DNA from: Vicinamibacteria bacterium
Lineage (GTDB): Bacteria; Acidobacteriota; Vicinamibacteria; Fen-336; JAGNNV01
DNA: 5,821 bases
NCBI GenBank assembly: GCA_016650185.1
Contig: JAENWE010000035.1
Span: 1 to 5,821, forward strand
Direction: 5' to 3'
The notes beneath the pieces are model-generated. The model ran no database searches and was not told the origin of the DNA. It saw nothing but the letters and a program-made list of their open reading frames with translations. Shown piece by piece: positions 1 through 5,821 of the stretch; within the stretch, counting starts at the first letter, position 1; every line of letters starts with the position of its first letter. The translations under genes and the position numbers were made by a program.

Positions 1-374
1 AGGACTTCCTGCAACGAGTCAAGGGAAATCTCGACTGCCCGAATCTCACAGGCGATGGAGGCGGAAACGCCGCGCCAAGGCCTGAGTCCGCCGAATCCGG
101 CGCTCCAGGTTGCCCTAGGATCAACGTGCCGATGCTCGGTCGAGCTTAGGCCTGCCGAGTTTGGACCCTCGAGGACGCTAATCGCGGCGGGGGAATGGAA
201 CACCCGGTTGCAGCAGAACCCACAAGAACGCGACACCTTCGCCCGAGGCTCTACGTCAACGCCCTGTTTGTAGCGTGCGTGGAAGGCTCCTCCGCCTATG
301 GAAAACCGGAACCGGACCCGGTTTCCCACAGGCCGAGCTTTCCACGCTCTTGACTCTTCGACCTACGGTTGCCT
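1..374. other. Left flank without a defensible gene
   Basis: No protein family is recognisable here in any frame. One plus-strand frame is open from the left edge to a stop at 271-273, and one minus-strand frame is open from the region of the hairpin (about 320) to the left edge with no ATG. Neither has convincing codon use or a ribosome binding site, and both may be by-products of high GC. The stretch probably contains the downstream end of the IS110 element and then host flank, but the junction is not visible. The only strong structure is the hairpin at 277-347, listed separately. Confidence 0.5.
277..347. repeat. Long imperfect hairpin downstream of the transposase
   Basis: An outer 13-bp stem pairs 277-289 (GCGTGGAAGGCTC) with 335-347 (GAGCTTTCCACGC), with a single G.U wobble. 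A 4-bp stem, 294-297 with 330-333, lies inside it. An inner stem pairs 300-309 (GGAAAACCGG) with 318-326 (CCGGTTTCC) with one bulged A around an 8-nt loop. The internal loops are asymmetric. It begins 28 nt after the transposase stop codon. No T-run follows on either strand, so it is not a standard intrinsic terminator. It may be a structured end of the IS110 element, or a palindromic (REP-like) sequence in the flank of the kind IS110 elements often target. The pairing is seen directly; the role is inferred. Confidence 0.6.
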
Positions 375-1613
375 TCACGCAGTCGCGGCCACTTCAGGAG
401 CGATCTGACGGAGCCCGACGTCGTAGAGCTGGTTCTTCTTGAGCAACTGGATGGCCAGGAACAGCAGCCGGTCGACGATGTTTCTAATGGCGCGACCAAC
501 GGATTGTCCGCGCGCCCGGGCCCGGGCATACAGATCACCGAACTTGGGATCGACGCGGATCGCCTGCAGGGCGGAAAGATGCAGGGCAACCCGCAAACGC
601 GGCTGACAGACCTGGCGCATGACCACGTATCTCGTGCCGCCGCTTTGCTTGGTCACTGGGGCGGCGCCACAGATGCTTCGCAAGGCGTTGTAATCTCGAC
701 GTTCGAAAGCATCTCCGCTTTCTCCGAGCGCCGTGGCCACCGTCAAGGATCCGAATCCCGGCAAGGAAAGAAGGATCGTCAGGTCGCGGCGCTCGGTCTG
801 TTCCTCGGACTTCACTCTCTCCGCTAATGCGGTCTTGATCTGCGTCTCGATCGCGACGATCTGGGCCTGGGCCAGCTTCAGCCTTGCGATCAAGACCAGA
901 ACCCGCGCCACGTGTGATTCGATGTAGACCGAACGTAGAGACAAAACGTCTCCGCGCAAAACCGTTCGCACCGCTTCGGCGGTGAGACGACGGATGTGGT
1001 GCTTCTTCAAGACCGCGCCGATACGGGCGCTCGTAAGCTTCGCCCCTTCGGACGGCGACGGAGCCTTTTCGATCAACACCCATAACCACGACTCGTCTGC
1101 CCCCGGGCACAGAGTGAGTAGTGCGGGTCGATACTCCCGCAGCTCGTTCCAGAGCCGGTTGGCGTTCGCTCTCCGCTCGGATTTCAAATCCTCACGAAGT
1201 CGCGTCGCCGCTTGCAGTCGAGTGTTCTCTTCGTTGCCGAGCTCGATCTTCCGAAACGCATGAGCGTCTGACTCCAGGCACGAGGCCAGAACGAAGGCGT
1301 CGCGCCGATCATCCTTCGCTCCGGCCATGGAAAACCGATCGCGCAGTCGATCCAGCAATTTTGGATTGATCGAGTAAACGCGCAACCCTTTGCCCAGCAG
1401 CCCTTCAACCACCGCACCGTGATTCACCTCGATGGCAACGGCAATCTGCTCGCGATCCATCTCCCCTTCGATCACGAACTCAACCAGGGCCCTCAAGCCC
1501 TCGCCGCTATGCGGGAAACTCCGCTGCTTCGGTTCCTCCTCACCATCTATCCGGCACACCTGGTGGGATTCACTCCCCCAATCGATTCCGACCCGTCTCA
1601 AGAGTTTGCTCAT
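375..1613 (-). CDS. IS110-family transposase (DEDD RuvC-like bridge recombinase)
   Basis: A 412-residue protein, normal for the family, which runs from roughly 300 to 450. The N-terminal RuvC-like DEDD domain shows D11 (GIDWGSESH), E62 (AIEVNHG) and the AKDDRRDAF block with D102 and D105. A helical, partly coiled-coil middle (about 130-275) follows. The C-terminal Transposase_20 domain starts with a helix-hairpin-helix-like LLSLPGFGSLTVATALGE (281-298) and continues into ICGAAPVTKQSGG (314-326). S324 matches the conserved serine proposed as the nucleophile in IS110 recombinases. These enzymes cut and join DNA at a site chosen by a bridge RNA that pairs with both donor and target. The start is supported by GGAGA four nt upstream and AAGGAGA ten nt upstream. 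The frame is complete with no frameshift. Strong family call; activity is not shown. Confidence 0.95.
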   Translation of the reverse strand: MSKLLRRVGIDWGSESHQVCRIDGEEEPKQRSFPHSGEGLRALVEFVIEGEMDREQIAVAIEVNHGAVVEGLLGKGLRVYSINPKLLDRLRDRFSMAGAKDDRRDAFVLASCLESDAHAFRKIELGNEENTRLQAATRLREDLKSERRANANRLWNELREYRPALLTLCPGADESWLWVLIEKAPSPSEGAKLTSARIGAVLKKHHIRRLTAEAVRTVLRGDVLSLRSVYIESHVARVLVLIARLKLAQAQIVAIETQIKTALAERVKSEEQTERRDLTILLSLPGFGSLTVATALGESGDAFERRDYNALRSICGAAPVTKQSGGTRYVVMRQVCQPRLRVALHLSALQAIRVDPKFGDLYARARARGQSVGRAIRNIVDRLLFLAIQLLKKNQLYDVGLRQIAPEVAATA

Positions 1614-1662
1614 TCGTTCTCCGTCTCCTTGGTTATGTCGTTGGATGGAGAACCCTGTCAGA

Positions 1663-1929
1663 GCCTGTACTGGCGCTCGTGGTTTAGGCGGCGCAAACTT
1701 CCTGCTGGACGTGATTCCCTATCGACATTCGGAGGCGGCGCAGATCCTCGGGGGGCGCTCTACGGGCGCTTGGCAGGCTTTGGCGCTCACATCCGAAAAC
1801 GACTTGGGAACACTGTACAGGCAGGCTGCGCGCTTCGAGACCGTGCCAATGGCGGGCAAGCGCAGTGAGGAGCGACGCAACCGTATTGGACATACGGCGA
1901 GGAGACGAGGAGCGAGCAGCGCGCAGCCT
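1663..1929 (-). ncRNA. Candidate IS110 bridge RNA / structured leader
   Basis: This is non-coding DNA upstream of the transposase, 49 nt before its ATG. Read on the transposase strand it can form two adjacent domains. Domain 1 (1929-1823) is closed by a perfect 12-bp inverted repeat, 1918-1929 (AGCGCGCAGCCT on plus) with 1823-1834, and contains a 6-bp hairpin (CCGTAT/ATACGG, 1881-1897). Domain 2 starts at the next base: 1815-1822 (GTACAGGC) pairs with 1663-1670 (GCCTGTAC). Nested inside are 1806-1813 with 1711-1719 (one bulge) and 1792-1797 with 1728-1733 (TCCGAA/TTCGGA). A small GTTT/AAAC hairpin (1682-1698) and a large loop remain. Nested stems with large internal loops resemble bridge RNA architecture. 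The span (267 nt) exceeds the roughly 180 nt of the studied IS621 RNA, so only part may be the RNA. Strand and limits are inferred. Confidence 0.4.
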
Positions 1930-1991
1930 CCCCGGGGGACGCCCGCCAGGGGTGCGGTATCGGACGTCGCGCAGATTCCCTCATGAATAGT

Positions 1992-2007
1992 CCGGGCTAG
2001 TGCCCGG
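1992..2007 (-). terminator. Small GC hairpin over the DUF808 stop codon
   Basis: CCGGGC (1992-1997) pairs perfectly with GCCCGG (2002-2007) around a 4-nt loop, and the loop carries the DUF808 TAG stop. No T-run follows on the minus strand (ACTATTCATG comes next), and on the plus strand only CCTTTGTTG follows. It may still help end the DUF808 transcript or stabilise its 3' end. It is a weak candidate as an intrinsic terminator. Confidence 0.25.
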
Positions 2008-2986
2008 CCTTTGTTGCACCTCTCAGGCGGTTCACGCCGGTCACCAGTGCGAGGACCAGGGCGCCGGCCACCACACCGATCAGGCCGTTAACCAGGGTCG
2101 GGGCCAGTGCGGCTACGACGCCGGTCCCGTGGCCGAGTTCGTCCACCCAGTGATGGAGCGGAGGAATCCCATGCACGAGAATTCCGCCGCCCACCAGGAA
2201 CATCGCCGCGGTGCCTGCGACCGAGAGAAAGCGCATCAGAAATGGGGCGGCCTTCAGGATGGCCGATCCGGCGCCTCTCATCAGTCGCGCCGACGGGTCC
2301 GACCCTTCCTTCCGTCCGAGATGGATACCGAGATCGTCGAGTTTCACGATCGCTCCCACAAAACCGTACACCCCAACCGTCATCACGAAGGCGATCAGGG
2401 AGAGGACCGAAACCTGAGTCATGAAAGGCTCAGTCGCGACCGTCCCAAGCGTGATGGCGATGATCTCCGCCGAGAGGATGAAGTCCGTGCGCACCGCACC
2501 CTTGATCTTGTCTTTCTCGAAAGCCACGAGATCGACGTTGGTGTCGACCAGAGCCTCCGCCAGTTCGGCGTGGCTGGATTCGTCCTCTTGTTTGCTGTGA
2601 AGGAACTTGTGCGCCAGCTTCTCGAAACCTTCGAAGCACAAGAACGCGCCCCCGATCATGAGGAGGGGCGTCACCGCCCACGGGGCGAAGGCGCTGATCA
2701 GCAACGCTGCCGGCACGAGGATCGCCTTGTTTGAGAAAGAGCCCTTGGCCACCGCCCAGACCACCGGCAACTCGCGGTCGGCAGCTACGCCGGTGACTTG
2801 CTGAGCGTTCAGGGCGAGGTCGTCGCCCAGGACGCCTGCCGTCTTCTTCGTCGCGATCTTGGTGAGAACGGCCACGTCGTCCATGGCGGCGACGCTTTTG
2901 TGGGCCGCCACCTTAGTCAGAATCGCCACGTCGTCCAGCAGAGTGGCGATGTCGTCGATCAGGGCGAGCAGACTGCTCCCGGCCAT
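1997..2986 (-). CDS. DUF808 / YedI-family inner membrane protein
   Basis: A 329-residue multi-pass membrane protein. The family is recognised by its start, MAGSSLLALIDDIATLLDD, then KKTAGVLGDDLALNAQQVTG (48-66), ELPVVWAVAKGS (72-83) and the LLMIGGAFLCFEGFEKLAHK block (108-127). Likely membrane segments lie at about 88-101, 103-120, 168-185, 192-215, 245-272 and 288-318. A charged, probably cytoplasmic stretch (about 128-165) separates the early ones from the rest. The biochemical role of the family, including E. coli YedI, is unknown. The start matches the usual family N-terminus and has AGAGGA eight nt upstream (2995-3000). An odd feature is a duplicated DD-V-A-x-LTK unit near the N-terminus (residues 18-55), which appears to add about 18 residues to the usual family sequence. 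The gene is transcribed away from the divergent YccA/BI-1-like gene. Confidence 0.9.
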   Translation of the reverse strand: MAGSSLLALIDDIATLLDDVAILTKVAAHKSVAAMDDVAVLTKIATKKTAGVLGDDLALNAQQVTGVAADRELPVVWAVAKGSFSNKAILVPAALLISAFAPWAVTPLLMIGGAFLCFEGFEKLAHKFLHSKQEDESSHAELAEALVDTNVDLVAFEKDKIKGAVRTDFILSAEIIAITLGTVATEPFMTQVSVLSLIAFVMTVGVYGFVGAIVKLDDLGIHLGRKEGSDPSARLMRGAGSAILKAAPFLMRFLSVAGTAAMFLVGGGILVHGIPPLHHWVDELGHGTGVVAALAPTLVNGLIGVVAGALVLALVTGVNRLRGATKAGH

Positions 2987-3033
2987 GGCTCAGGTCCTCT
3001 CAAAATGGGCCGCTTTGGTCAACTCGGCGGAGT

Positions 3034-3057
3034 GGGATGGGAGGCTACCTCCCGCCC
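3034..3057. repeat. Perfect GGGAGG-CTA-CCTCCC hairpin in the DUF808 leader
   Basis: GGGAGG (3039-3044) and CCTCCC (3048-3053) form a 6-bp stem with a 3-nt loop. It is extended by GGG (3034-3036) with CCC (3055-3057) across a small internal loop. It lies about 50 nt upstream of the DUF808 start and just beyond the point where the GGDEF relic stops looking like a GGDEF domain. It could fold in the DUF808 leader mRNA or mark an old insertion junction. No T-run follows. Confidence 0.45.
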
Positions 3058-3070
3058 TCCCCAGGGGCAA

Positions 3071-3178
3071 GTTTTTGAAGTGATCGACATCGATCATGAA
3101 GAACAACAAGTCGGCGTCGTGCGCTTCCGACAGGGCTTCGCTCAATGCGAATCCTGCCAGGAATCGTCTGAAACCGCG
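3071..3178 (-). pseudogene. Relic of a GGDEF (diguanylate cyclase) domain
   Basis: On the minus strand, the frame that opens after the in-frame TAG at 3179-3181 encodes FRRFLAGF followed by ALSEALSEAHDAD and then LLFFMIDVDHFKN (about 3109-3071). This matches the first part of a GGDEF domain, from the NRR[FY]L region to the D-[IV]-D-H-F-K motif that binds metal and nucleotide. After FKN the expected N-D-x-Y-G-H stretch is missing; unrelated sequence (LPLGRAGGS) continues to a TGA at 2990-2992, just before the DUF808 start. The GG[DE]EF active site is absent and there is no DPLTGL stretch before it. About 35 residues remain of a domain of about 160, so the piece cannot make cyclic di-GMP. It looks like debris left by a deletion or insertion between the two flanking genes. 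Confidence 0.65.
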
Positions 3179-3205
3179 CTATCGTCGCTCCCTACCAAGG
3201 TCGAG

Positions 3206-3210
3206 AGGAG
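3206..3210 (+). promoter_or_regulatory. Ribosome binding site that sets the YccA/BI-1 start
   Basis: AGGAG lies ten nt before the ATG at 3221. The same frame stays open upstream to 2798, but that extension runs antisense to the DUF808 gene and the GGDEF relic and has no family similarity, so this site supports the shorter start. Confidence 0.6.
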
Positions 3211-3220
3211 ACTCGAAAGC

Positions 3221-3961
3221 ATGACGCTCAGAAGCGGAAACCCAACTCTCAAGGCTGATACCTTTTCGCTTCCGCGTGCGCGGAGCGAGGAGGCGATGAC
3301 TGTCTCGGGGACCGTCAACAAGACTGGTCTCTCTATTCTGATTCTTCTCGTGACTGCTTCCTTGGCCTGGAACCATGTCTTCGGCGTGGCGACGATCCAG
3401 CCGATCCTCTGGGGTTCCATGATCGCCGGACTGATCGTGGCGCTGGTTACGGTGTTCAAGCCGGCATGGGCGCCTGTGACCACGCCGGCGTATGCGGCCA
3501 TCGAGGGGCTCTTCCTGGGGACGCTCTCGTCGCTCTTCGAACTGCGCTATCCCGGCATCGTCATCAATGCAGTGTCGTTGACGTTCGCCGTCTTGGCGGT
3601 GTTGCTCATGGCCTACAGCTCGGGCTGGATTCGGCCGAGCGAAAACTTCAAGCTCGGGATCGCGGCGGCGACCGGGGGCATTTTCCTGGTTTACGTGGTG
3701 TCGATGGGCCTCAGCTTCTTCGGGAAGAGCGTCCCTCTGATTCATGAGAGCGGACTCGTGGGCATTGGCTTCAGTCTCTTCGTGGTCACCATCGCGGCTC
3801 TCAACCTCGTGCTGGATTTCGACTTTATCGAGACCGGCGTCGAGAAGGGTGCGCCGAAATACATGGAGTGGTACGGGGCCTTCGGGCTGCTCGTCACGCT
3901 CGTGTGGCTGTATCTTGAGATTCTGCGCCTTCTGGCGAAGCTGCAAGACCGTCGACGGTGA
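3221..3961 (+). CDS. YccA/Bax inhibitor-1-like seven-helix membrane protein
   Basis: A 246-residue protein. The first 25 residues hold the usual SGNPTLKADTF and the EEAMTVSGTVNKTG (23-36) lead-in of bacterial BI-1-like proteins (COG4760 type). About seven membrane helices follow, near 36-53, 58-79, 92-108, 112-131, 145-166, 177-198 and 213-235. Family landmarks are TTPAYAAIEGLFLGTLS (87-103), ALNLVLDFDFIETG (193-206) and PKYMEWYGAFGLLVTLVWLY (212-231). The acidic residues D199 and D201 sit where BI-1 proteins such as BsYetJ carry an acidic pair linked to pH-dependent calcium leak; that is family knowledge and the exact equivalence is unchecked. It probably sits in the inner membrane. A short Arg/Lys-rich tail (KLQDRRR) ends the protein. 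It is divergent from DUF808, and 122 nt of non-coding DNA separate it from the M55 gene. Confidence 0.9.
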   Translation: MTLRSGNPTLKADTFSLPRARSEEAMTVSGTVNKTGLSILILLVTASLAWNHVFGVATIQPILWGSMIAGLIVALVTVFKPAWAPVTTPAYAAIEGLFLGTLSSLFELRYPGIVINAVSLTFAVLAVLLMAYSSGWIRPSENFKLGIAAATGGIFLVYVVSMGLSFFGKSVPLIHESGLVGIGFSLFVVTIAALNLVLDFDFIETGVEKGAPKYMEWYGAFGLLVTLVWLYLEILRLLAKLQDRRR

Positions 3962-4083
3962 GTCGCCGCCCAAGGCGCTGAAGGCGAAACCATGCGGCCG
4001 CCGCGAAGATTCGTTCCGAGCAATCGTCGTCCAGAGTTGGCGCAGCGCCGGCTCTTGATCCGCCACTTTTCAAGGAGATCTCA

Positions 4084-4989
4084 ATGACTCGCCGGATTTT
4101 CGTATGCCTCGCTCTGACTATTGCGGCTGCGCAGCCCACCCGCTCCCAGGCCCAGATCCCAAAGCTCAAAGTCCATATCTCCGTGGATATGGAAGGGATC
4201 GCCGGCGTCGTGACCGGCGATCAGCTCGGTCCCGCGGGCTTTGAATACGCCCGCTTCCGCGAATTCATGACCCGCGAGGCCATGGCCGCGGTCAGCGCCG
4301 CGAAGGAGGCCGGCGCCACCGAAATCGTGGTGGCCGACTCTCATGGCAACGGCGAGAATCTTCTGATCGAACAATTTCCCCCAGACGTTCGCATCATCCG
4401 CTCATGGCCGCGGAAGTTGAACATGATGGCGGGAGTGGACGGGACATTCGATGCCGCCCTCTTTATTGGCTATCACGCATCCACCAACAACACCTCCGGA
4501 GTGCGCGCCCACACCTTTTCGAGCGCCAACCTCACCCGGGTGGCGCTCAATGGCGTGGAGATGACCGAAGGCTCCTGGAACGCCGCCATCGCGGGGCACT
4601 TCAACGTCCCGGTGGTGATGATCTCGGGTGACGACGCGGCGATCGCGGAAGTGAGGAGCGTGATCGGCGACATCGAGGGGGCCGAGACGAAGAAGAGTCT
4701 CGGTTTTCATTCGGCCCTGACCCTCACGCCCCAGGCGTCAGTCGATGTGATCGGCCGCAAGGTGAAGGCGGCGCTCGGCCGGCGCGCGGAGTTCAAGGCG
4801 TATCGTCCGGCCGGACCGCTGACCGTCGAGGTGAGCTTCAAGAACTACCTGCCGGCGGAGGTACTGGCCTACCTGCCGATGTTCGAGCGCACCAGCTCTC
4901 ACTCCATTCGGTTCCGGCCGAAAGACATGGTGGAGGCCTCACTGGTCATGGCGTTTATCGGCTCGTATGAGCCGGGTTTGACGCCGTAG
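4084..4989 (+). CDS. Exported M55-family D-aminopeptidase (DppA-like)
   Basis: A 301-residue zinc peptidase of family M55; the type member is Bacillus subtilis D-aminopeptidase DppA, which releases N-terminal D-amino acids from short peptides. A signal peptide is visible: MTRR, a hydrophobic core FVCLALTIAAA, then SQAQ with likely cleavage near residue 23, so it should act outside the cytoplasm. Zinc ligands inferred by motif are D35 and E37 (SVDMEGIAG), H87 (DSHGNG), H131 (GYHAS) and E162 (TEGSWNA), matching the D-E-H-H-E set of DppA. H143-T144 falls near the DppA residue His115 proposed to be catalytic. The C-terminal substrate domain ends near AFIGSYEPGLTP. The start has AAGGAG six nt upstream (4072-4077). 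The propeller gene follows 68 nt later on the same strand. Likely role: recycling D-amino-acid peptides, for example from cell wall. Confidence 0.92.
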   Translation: MTRRIFVCLALTIAAAQPTRSQAQIPKLKVHISVDMEGIAGVVTGDQLGPAGFEYARFREFMTREAMAAVSAAKEAGATEIVVADSHGNGENLLIEQFPPDVRIIRSWPRKLNMMAGVDGTFDAALFIGYHASTNNTSGVRAHTFSSANLTRVALNGVEMTEGSWNAAIAGHFNVPVVMISGDDAAIAEVRSVIGDIEGAETKKSLGFHSALTLTPQASVDVIGRKVKAALGRRAEFKAYRPAGPLTVEVSFKNYLPAEVLAYLPMFERTSSHSIRFRPKDMVEASLVMAFIGSYEPGLTP

Positions 4990-5043
4990 GGTGGCGAGAC
5001 CCCTGTGAGCAAGCGTGATCCTGTGGCAGAGTAGGCGACGGAG

Positions 5044-5049
5044 AAGGAG
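5044..5049 (+). promoter_or_regulatory. Ribosome binding site that sets the propeller gene start
   Basis: AAGGAG lies eight nt before the ATG at 5058. It fixes the start of a reading frame that is still open at the right edge of the window, and that would be missed by a search requiring a stop codon. Confidence 0.75.
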
Positions 5050-5057
5050 TCTGCTTT

Positions 5058-5821
5058 ATGGCGCGCACCCTCAGAAAACCGGCCACCTTGAGGAGGGCCG
5101 CCAGCACCCGCTCGAAAGGGACTTCCCGCGCCGTTTCAACCCCGGGCGTGGTCGTCCTCGTCGCTACCCGCAAGGGGGCGTGGCTGTATCACGGGGATCC
5201 CTCGCGCAGGTCCTGGCGAGTCAACGGTCCCCACCTTCTCGGTCACATTGTTCAGCACATGGTCCTCGACCCGCGGGATGGCCGCACCCTGCTGGCCGCG
5301 GCGAAGACCGGCCATCTCGGCCCGACCGTCTTTCGTTCCACCGACTTCGGCCGGACGTGGAAGGAAGCGGCCAGGCCGCCCGCGTTCGCCAAGCCCCCCG
5401 ATGGCTCGACGGTGCCCGCGCGTTCGGTCGATCACACGTTCTGGCTGACTCCCGCTTACGGTAATGAGAAAAATGTCTGGTACGCGGGCACATCGCCGCA
5501 GGGCCTTTTCCGGTCCGAAGACGGGGGACTGACCTGGGCGCCCTTTTCCAGCATCAACGACGACGCTCAGTATCGAGAATGGATGGGCGCGCAACAGGAC
5601 GGCACTCCGGACGGGCCGAAGATGCACTCGATCATCGTGGATCCCAGGAACCCGAATCATCTGTACTTTGCCATGTCGAGCGGTGGCGTTCACGAATCGA
5701 CAGATGGAGGGAGAACGTTCGGTCCGATGATCGGTGGAATGGATGTTGTCCAGGGCTTTGACGCGGCCACCGTCACTGTGCATGATCCTCATTGCGTTCG
5801 GATCTGTCCGAGCAATCCTGA
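5058..5821 (+). CDS. BNR/Asp-box beta-propeller protein (sialidase-like), 3' end missing
   Basis: The frame runs 254 codons from ATG 5058 off the right edge, so the gene is partial by window, not broken. Three Asp-box motifs (S-x-D-x-G-x-T-[WF]) mark propeller blades: STDFGRTW (94-101), SEDGGLTW (153-160) and STDGGRTF (214-221). Each tops a repeat of about 60 residues with DPRDGRTLLAA (71-81), NVWYAGTSPQGLFRS (139-153) or DPRNPNHLYFAMSSGGVHES (195-214). The HDPHCVRICPSNP at 242-254 is typical of proteins labelled exo-alpha-sialidase or BNR/WD40-like in many soil bacteria. True sialidase activity is not implied: no catalytic Arg triad or Tyr/Glu pair can be identified here. The first 30 residues are Arg/Ser/Thr-rich with no signal peptide. 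The start is supported by AAGGAG eight nt upstream. It may share a transcript with the M55 gene. Confidence 0.85.
   Translation, partial: MARTLRKPATLRRAASTRSKGTSRAVSTPGVVVLVATRKGAWLYHGDPSRRSWRVNGPHLLGHIVQHMVLDPRDGRTLLAAAKTGHLGPTVFRSTDFGRTWKEAARPPAFAKPPDGSTVPARSVDHTFWLTPAYGNEKNVWYAGTSPQGLFRSEDGGLTWAPFSSINDDAQYREWMGAQQDGTPDGPKMHSIIVDPRNPNHLYFAMSSGGVHESTDGGRTFGPMIGGMDVVQGFDAATVTVHDPHCVRICPSNP

Larger units (their letters stand above)
277..1929 (-). mobile_element. IS110-family insertion sequence, ends approximate
   Basis: The element is defined by its transposase (375-1613, minus) plus structured non-coding DNA on both sides. IS110-family elements usually lack terminal inverted repeats and make little or no target duplication, so a single copy gives no clear ends. 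The limits given are only the outer edges of the two structured flanks (hairpin 277-347 and inverted repeat 1823-1929); the true ends may lie inside or outside them. The long non-coding stretch on the 5' side of the transposase fits the IS110-group layout, in which the bridge RNA is encoded before the recombinase gene. The IS1111 group places it after the gene. The reading frame is intact, so the copy may be active. Confidence 0.45.

Noticed and set aside
55..273. 72-codon plus-strand frame at the left edge
   Set aside because: No ribosome binding site, no domain and no clear codon bias; the frame is also open to the window edge without a clear start.
1671..1788. Repeated TGGCGCTC / GGGCGCT / AGGCGGCGCA short direct repeats, considered as a CRISPR-like or iteron array
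   Set aside because: The units are 7-10 nt with irregular spacing and few copies. They are better explained as GC-rich elements of the structured IS110 leader.
1419..1986. Plus-strand open frames of 149 and 184 codons across the transposase start and its leader
   Set aside because: They overlap the transposase antisense, have no recognisable domain, and cross the structured non-coding leader; they are expected by chance at this GC content.
3081..3096. Perfect inverted repeat TGATCGA-CA-TCGATCA in the divergent intergenic region, like an operator
   Set aside because: It is produced by the codons for M-I-D-V-D-H in the GGDEF relic on the minus strand (ATG ATC GAT GTC GAT CAC), so a regulatory role is not needed to explain it.
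2798..3220. N-terminal extension of the YccA/BI-1 frame up to an ATG at 2798
   Set aside because: It runs antisense to the DUF808 coding region and the relic, has no family similarity, and the ATG at 3221 has its own AGGAG and matches the usual family N-terminus.
3179..4066. Minus-strand open frame of 295 codons opposite the YccA/BI-1 gene
   Set aside because: Its product is Arg/Glu/His-rich with no domain, the typical antisense shadow of a GC-rich membrane-protein gene.
5136..5792. Minus-strand open frame of 218 codons at the right end
   Set aside because: It is antisense to the propeller gene, whose Asp-box motifs are unmistakable on the plus strand.

Overview
The window is GC-rich, accessory-looking bacterial chromosome. 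It holds five genes: an IS110-family transposase, a DUF808/YedI membrane protein, a YccA/Bax-inhibitor-1-like membrane protein, an exported M55 D-aminopeptidase, and the 5' part of a BNR/Asp-box beta-propeller gene cut by the right edge. High GC, an exported M55 peptidase and a sialidase-like propeller fit a soil or sediment lineage such as Acidobacteriota or Gemmatimonadota. That is an impression from gene content, not a placement; no rRNA or tRNA is present.

Layout. Positions 1-374 hold no gene I can defend, but they contain a 71-nt long imperfect hairpin (277-347) just downstream of the transposase. The transposase (375-1613, minus) has the DEDD residues and the C-terminal serine region of IS110 recombinases. 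Its 5' side (1614-1996) is non-coding and rich in nested inverted repeats, at the place where IS110-group elements encode their bridge RNA. Next is the DUF808 gene (1997-2986, minus), with a small hairpin over its stop codon. Between it and the divergent YccA/BI-1 gene (3221-3961, plus) lies a relic of a GGDEF (diguanylate cyclase) domain on the minus strand, keeping a clear LLFFMIDVDHFKN motif but no GGDEF signature. The M55 peptidase (4084-4989, plus) and the propeller gene (5058 to the edge, plus) follow, 68 nt apart, each with a strong AAGGAG ribosome binding site; they may be cotranscribed.

How it fits together. There is no evidence for one integrated new system. The genes look like separate house functions (two multi-pass membrane proteins of poorly known role, one exported peptidase, one propeller) next to a mobile element and gene debris, which suggests past rearrangement. 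The most interesting part is the structured non-coding DNA around the IS110 transposase, a candidate bridge RNA locus. The exact ends of the element cannot be set from one copy.
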